Below, piece after piece: positions 59,920 to 64,000 of a stretch of 64,000 bases of DNA. Source of the DNA: Streptomyces sp. SID12488 (GTDB taxonomy: Bacteria; Actinomycetota; Actinomycetes; Streptomycetales; Streptomycetaceae); assembly GCF_010548275.1 (NCBI RefSeq), contig NZ_JAAGLT010000037.1:1-64000 (forward strand). The letters are read 5' to 3'. Below the pieces are notes generated by a model. That model ran no database searches. It had not been told where the DNA came from and saw only the letters and a program-made list of their open reading frames with translations. A program made the translations under genes and the position numbers. The stretch's first letter is position 1. The number at the start of each line of letters is the position of its first letter.

Positions 59920-60441
59920 ACCCCTGTGTGCCCCTTTCCCGCTGCCCGGGAGTCCCCGGACCCGGGAGGCTGGCACGTCCGGGAAGCGTCTGCGCGAACC
60001 CGAGGTGAACGCCGGGCGGACAGCGGACACGCGTCCCGGTGAGCGCCCGCAGGCCGACCTCGAAGCCCTCGTACGAACGGGCCGGCCGACCACGTTCCGT
60101 CGCGGGCGACGCCCGCGAATCTCACAGCCGGTGGCCGCGGCCCGCCCCGGACCGGCCACTCAACTCGGCGTGAATATGCCGCCCGAACCTGGCCATCCGC
60201 ACCCTCGGTACGACGGCACAGGCGCCGCAAGCGGTCGGCCCACGCCACACGCACGCATCCCCGCGCCCCGCGCGCCGCCCCTGTGCCTCCCACTGCCGTA
60301 CGGCGGAGGGGTACGTGGCCTGCCGTACCCGGATCGGCCGCGGAGCCCTCCTCCACCGTGGACGTCACGGCGTAGACAACAGCCGCACGGAGGCGGAACC
60401 GGCAGTACAGGGCCCTACGGCATCACGCCCGGCACGCGCTC
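59920..60441. other. Gap without a supported gene
   Basis: The 522 bases between the small membrane gene and the methyltransferase stop hold only Arg/Pro-rich shadow frames. No clear hairpin or repeat was found. Confidence 0.45.
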
Positions 60442-61974
60442 TCACCGGCCCGACGGCTCCAGGAAGCCCTGCTCCACCAGCAACCGGATCTGCGCGGGCG
60501 TGCGGTCCCGCAGCGACACCGGGTCCTCGCCGACCAGTTGGGCGATGGCGTCCAGAATCCGCCCGGCGCTCAGTTGGCCGTCGCACACGCCCGCGAAGCC
60601 CGCGCCGACCGTGTCCACCTTGGTCGCGCGGCGCATACCGCGGTTCTGGCGCAGCACTACGTGTTCCGGGTCCTCGGCGCCGGGCAGCCCGACCTGTTCC
60701 TGCACGACCTCGTCCGCCAGCCTGAAGTGCGCGGCGAGCAGGGCGGCGTCGTCGTGCGCGCGCAGGTAGTCCACCCGCTCGAAGTGCGCGCGAACCGTGT
60801 CCCCGAGCGGCTGTTCGACGGGATGCGGCCACTCCTCCACGGTGATCGAGGGCTCGGTCGCCCCCGTCTTCCGCAGTGTGATCCAGCCGAACCCGACCGA
60901 CTTCACCTTGCGTGCCTCGAACTCGTCCAGCCAGGCGTCGTACCGCGCCCGGTACTCCGCCGGGTCGGAGCGGTGGTCGCCCGCGTCGCGCAGCCACAGC
61001 TCGGCGTACTGCGTGACGTCCTGCACCTCTCGCTGCACGATCCAGGCATCGCACCCCCGCGGCACCCAGGATCTGAGCCTGTCCTGCCAGTCCTCCCCTT
61101 CCACGTGCTGCCAGTTGGCGAGGAACTGCGCGAACCCGCCCTCACGCAACCGCTCCCCCGCCTCCTGAACGAGCGTGCGGCACAGATCGTCCCCGCCCAT
61201 CCCGCCGTCCCGGTACGTGAGCCGCGCGCCCGGCGAGATCACGAACGGCGGGTTGGAGACGATCAGGTCGTACGTCTCGTCCGCCCGGACCGGCTCGAAG
61301 AGCGAGCCCTCGCGCAGGTCGGCCGCCGGAGCGCCGGACAGCGCGAGCGTCAGCGCGGTGATGTGCAGGGCACGGGGGTTGAGGTCGGTCGCCGTCACGC
61401 GCGTGGCGTGCTGGGCCGCGTGCAGCGCCTGGATCCCGGAGCCGGTGCCGAGATCGAGCGCGGCGCCGACCGGCGTACGCACGGTGATGCCGGCGAGGGT
61501 CGTGGAGGCCCCGCCCACCCCCAGCACGACACCCTCGTGGTGACTGCCGATGCCACCGGCTCCGCCGACCGCGCACCCCAGGTCGGACACGATGAACCAG
61601 TCCTCACCGCCCGGCCCGCCATAGGGCCGCACGTCGACGGCGGCGGCTACCTGACCGTCGTCCCCGGACACCAGCCACCCGCTCGCCACACAGTCGTCGA
61701 CGGGCAGCACGCCCGCCACACGCGCGTGGGGCACGGGTTGCTGCAACAGGAACAGCCGTACAAACAGTTCCAGCGGCGTGTCGCCACGGGTCGCCCGGAG
61801 CGCGGGCACGGTCTCGCTGCGCGCCAGGGCGGCGTACGCGGGCGCGCCGAGCAGGTCGAGCAGTCCGTCGGCGGTGAAGTCGGCGGCCAGAAGGGCGTCC
61901 CGGAGGCGCCCGGCGGCATCGGGGCGGTCGGCGGAGGGCAGGGCGTGCAGGCTGGCGTTACTCACGCCCCCCAT
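60442..61974 (-). CDS. Class I SAM-dependent methyltransferase (HemK-like NPPF motif)
   Basis: The 510-residue protein has an N-terminal domain typical of this actinobacterial family (residues 1-150: LPSADRPDAAGRLRDALLAA, ETVPALRATRGDTPLELFVR). The methyltransferase core has motif I GAALDLGTGSGIQALHAAQ and motif IV YDLIVSNPPFVISPG, the NPPF/Y tetrad of enzymes that methylate amide or amino nitrogens. A C-terminal domain (about 170 residues) ends IRLLVEQGFLEPSGR. The substrate is unknown. ATG 61974 or the GTG at 61965 may be used. Confidence 0.85.
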   Translation of the reverse strand: MGGVSNASLHALPSADRPDAAGRLRDALLAADFTADGLLDLLGAPAYAALARSETVPALRATRGDTPLELFVRLFLLQQPVPHARVAGVLPVDDCVASGWLVSGDDGQVAAAVDVRPYGGPGGEDWFIVSDLGCAVGGAGGIGSHHEGVVLGVGGASTTLAGITVRTPVGAALDLGTGSGIQALHAAQHATRVTATDLNPRALHITALTLALSGAPAADLREGSLFEPVRADETYDLIVSNPPFVISPGARLTYRDGGMGGDDLCRTLVQEAGERLREGGFAQFLANWQHVEGEDWQDRLRSWVPRGCDAWIVQREVQDVTQYAELWLRDAGDHRSDPAEYRARYDAWLDEFEARKVKSVGFGWITLRKTGATEPSITVEEWPHPVEQPLGDTVRAHFERVDYLRAHDDAALLAAHFRLADEVVQEQVGLPGAEDPEHVVLRQNRGMRRATKVDTVGAGFAGVCDGQLSAGRILDAIAQLVGEDPVSLRDRTPAQIRLLVEQGFLEPSGR

Positions 61975-62083
61975 TGTGTCCGCCCCGCCGCTCCGCCGCG
62001 CCCGCCTGTGGACAGACGCGCGCGGACACCCCGTACACCTGTGGAAAACTCCCGCCGGGGCGCGGCGGGGCCTGGCGGAGTGG

Positions 62084-62665
62084 TCAGCCGGCCGTCGAGG
62101 GTGCCGCCGCAGGGGACACCGGGGTCGACTTGCAGCTCTCCTGCTCGGCCATCGCCTTGCCGACGTCGCCCTCCTCCAGGGCCTTCAGGGCGTCGTTGCC
62201 GCTCTGGCTGAGCTTGTCCAGCTGCGTGGCGACACCCTTGAGACCGTCGGCGAACTTCGCCTGGTTCTTGATGTCGAGTCCGTCCACCTGCTTCTTCAGG
62301 CTCGCGTAGGAGGCCGCGATGCCGTTGAGTTCCTTGACGGCGTTCGCCTTCTTCGTCTCGCCGTCGTCGACGTTCGGCGCGCCCGCGGTGTTCACGGCCG
62401 TACCGATCGCCTTGTAGGCGTCCGCCATGTCCTGGAAGGCCTGTGCGTCGGTCTTCTGGACGGCCTCCGGTGTGCTGTTGTCGGAGGTCTCCTTCTGGAT
62501 CGCGGAGTTGGCGGCCTCGATCTTCTGCGCCTGCGGTTTCACCGCGTCGCACACCTGCTTGGCCCAGGCATCCAGCTTCTCGTTGCCTTCTTCGCTGCTG
62601 CATCCCGACAGCGCCAGTACCAGTACCGCACCGCCGGACAGTGCGACCGCGAGCTTCTTGTTCAC
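62084..62665 (-). CDS. Small secreted lipoprotein
   Basis: From GTG 62665 (AAGGGA upstream) the product is 193 residues and begins VNKKLAVALSGGAVLVLALS, with lipobox ALSGCSS. The mature part is helical and acidic: EKLDAWAKQVCDAVKPQAQK, AFQDMADAYKAIGTAV, FADGLKGVATQLDKLSQSGN. Two cysteines (QVCDAV and EQESCKS) may form a disulfide. It belongs to a common group of short Streptomyces exported proteins without known role. It lies downstream of hppA on the same strand, separated by the 62823-62864 hairpin. Confidence 0.78.
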   Translation of the reverse strand: MNKKLAVALSGGAVLVLALSGCSSEEGNEKLDAWAKQVCDAVKPQAQKIEAANSAIQKETSDNSTPEAVQKTDAQAFQDMADAYKAIGTAVNTAGAPNVDDGETKKANAVKELNGIAASYASLKKQVDGLDIKNQAKFADGLKGVATQLDKLSQSGNDALKALEEGDVGKAMAEQESCKSTPVSPAAAPSTAG

Positions 62666-62822
62666 CGGATTGGTCCCTTCCATGGCTCTCGGCCCCGGAA
62701 CATACACGCCAACTGGGCGACATCGACGTGACGGACATCCGCTTGATGTGTTATTGCAGCCATTTGCACCAAGAGAGAGCCGAGAGAGAGAAGGCTCACG
62801 AAAAAGGCGTGCAACCCACGCC

Positions 62823-62864
62823 AAGCGGGCGGACGACGCGTCACAACGCGCCGCCCGCCCGCTT
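62823..62864. terminator. Terminator downstream of hppA
   Basis: AAGCGGGCG pairs with CGCCCGCTT around a GC-rich 24-base interior containing GACGCGTCACAACGCGCC. It lies 71 bases past the hppA stop and before the lipoprotein start. Confidence 0.6.
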
Positions 62865-62934
62865 GTTGGCCGGTTCCTGACCGGCTGTAAGACGCTGTCG
62901 GAGACGAACCCGTGGTCCGTAGACCCTGCTCGGG

Positions 62935-64000
62935 CTACGAAACCACCGCGGGATCAGCCGACTTGGCCTCCCGTTCCGCCTCCTCGGCCTCGTCCTCCCC
63001 GGCGACCCCGCGCCGCTTGGACACGTACACCGCGCCCACGATGACCGCGATCGACACGATGGCGATGACGATGCGCAGGGCGAGGTTCTCGTCGTCGCCG
63101 TAGCTGAACTTGATGATCGCGGGCGCGATGAGCAGCGCGACCAGGTTCATCACCTTCAGCAGCGGGTTGATGGCCGGACCCGCGGTGTCCTTGAACGGGT
63201 CACCGACGGTGTCCCCGATGACGGTCGCCGCGTGGGCCTCGCTGCCCTTGCCGCCGTGATGGCCGTCCTCGACCAGCTTCTTCGCGTTGTCCCACGCGCC
63301 ACCGGAGTTGGCGAGGAACACCGCCATCAGGGTGCCGGTGCCGATCGCGCCCGCGAGGAACGAGCCGAGCGCGCCGACGCCGAGCGTGAACCCGATGGCG
63401 ATGGGTGCCAGGACGGCCAGCAGCCCGGGCGTGGCGAGTTCCCGGAGCGCGTCCTTGGTACAGATGTCGACAACGCGCCCGTACTCCGGTTTCTCGGTGT
63501 AGTTCATGATCCCGGGGTGCTCGCGGAACTGCCGTCGCACCTCGTAGACGACCGAACCCGCCGACCGCGAGACCGCGCTGATGGCCAGCCCGGAGAACAG
63601 GAAGACGACCGCCGCGCCGGCGATGAGACCGACCAGGTTGTTGGGCTGCGAGATGTCCATCACCAGGTTCATCGGCCCGCCCTCGCCGACCTTCTCGCCC
63701 ACCTCGCGCGCCGCGGTCGTGATCGCGTCGCGGTACGACCCGAAGAGCGCCGAGGCGGCCAGGACGGCGGTGGCGATGGCGATGCCCTTGGTGATTGCCT
63801 TGGTGGTGTTGCCGACGGCGTCCAGGTCGGTGAGCACCTGCGCGCCCGCGCCCTGGACGTCGCCGGACATCTCGGCGATGCCCTGCGCGTTGTCGGAGAC
63901 GGGCCCGAAGGTGTCCATCGCGACGATCACACCGACCGTGGTGAGCAGGCCGGTACCGGCCAGTGCCACCGCGAACAGCGCCAGCATGATGGACGTACCG
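62935..64000 (-). CDS. hppA: Proton-pumping membrane pyrophosphatase, C-terminal part
   Basis: The gene runs off the window end, so about 355 residues are seen. They show the membrane pyrophosphatase signatures MDTFGPVSDNAQGIAEMSGD, ATAVLAASALFGSYRDA and GDTVGDPFKDTAGPAINPLL, with at least six membrane helices and a charged tail (EDEAEEAEREAKSADPAVVS). The residue after the GNTTKAI segment fits the potassium-independent type, in which lysine replaces alanine at the K+ site, but the alignment was done by eye. The enzyme couples pyrophosphate hydrolysis to proton export. Confidence 0.93.
   Translation of the reverse strand, partial: GTSIMLALFAVALAGTGLLTTVGVIVAMDTFGPVSDNAQGIAEMSGDVQGAGAQVLTDLDAVGNTTKAITKGIAIATAVLAASALFGSYRDAITTAAREVGEKVGEGGPMNLVMDISQPNNLVGLIAGAAVVFLFSGLAISAVSRSAGSVVYEVRRQFREHPGIMNYTEKPEYGRVVDICTKDALRELATPGLLAVLAPIAIGFTLGVGALGSFLAGAIGTGTLMAVFLANSGGAWDNAKKLVEDGHHGGKGSEAHAATVIGDTVGDPFKDTAGPAINPLLKVMNLVALLIAPAIIKFSYGDDENLALRIVIAIVSIAVIVGAVYVSKRRGVAGEDEAEEAEREAKSADPAVVS

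Overview
The window is high-GC actinobacterial DNA and almost certainly from a Streptomyces chromosome. The evidence is third-position GC bias, many GTG starts, stop-start overlaps (ATGA/GTGA) inside operons, and a right-hand block in the usual Streptomyces order: hppA, methyltransferase, topA, a thymidylate kinase fused to a transporter-like domain, holB, a secreted TAP-type peptidase and tRNA-Thr(CGT). The left two thirds is accessory DNA, crowded with insertion elements, gene remnants and regulators.

Layout. 1-630: the end of an IS30-type element abuts a truncated SARP regulator. 743-5781: five leftward genes (SDR, epoxide-hydrolase-like protein, Tat-type metallo-beta-lactamase-fold protein, two alpha/beta hydrolases). 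6223-6870: a probable immunity gene and the tail of a toxin gene. 6875-9455: an IS701-family element with 22-bp perfect inverted repeats, 4-bp CTAA target duplications and two passenger genes (TetR, VOC protein). 9934-15864: an exopolysaccharide-type locus (UDP-glucose dehydrogenase, two beta-helix proteins, processive GT2 synthase), with a perfect CRP-like palindrome upstream. 17577-23864: partner-switching stress-signalling genes (MEDS/ATPase anti-sigma, STAS, SigB/F-type sigma factor, RsbW-like ATPase, second STAS, methanogen-output-domain protein, broken PAS sensor). 23865-31715: integrase remnant, small HTH protein, ZIP transporter, FUSC-like protein, CorA remnant, secreted PD40 propeller and a LAL/LuxR regulator.

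31861-49938 behaves as an integrated island. An 82-bp segment covering the 3' part of tRNA-Thr plus its terminator is repeated (79/82 identical) 18 kb away. Between the copies lies a coherent sugar-catabolism system. It has a large secreted beta-helix glycosidase-like protein and a GntR regulator. A tightly coupled rightward operon follows: enolase-superfamily dehydratase, sugar ABC importer without ATPase, mutarotase, FAH-family hydrolase, SDR, aldo/keto reductase, lactonase-type amidohydrolase and lutABC. The set matches the non-phosphorylative L-fucose (or L-rhamnose-like) route: sugar to lactone, acid, 2-keto-3-deoxy acid and 2,4-diketo acid, then pyruvate plus L-lactate, with LutABC oxidising the lactate. 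The glycosidase-like gene and the operon share an almost identical promoter-operator, which ties extracellular sugar release to uptake and breakdown.

49897-64000 is core chromosome. Remnants of a solute-binding protein, a second GntR regulator, an integrase and trxB show repeated insertion and loss around the variable part. All functional statements rest on sequence reading and family knowledge; no database search was run.
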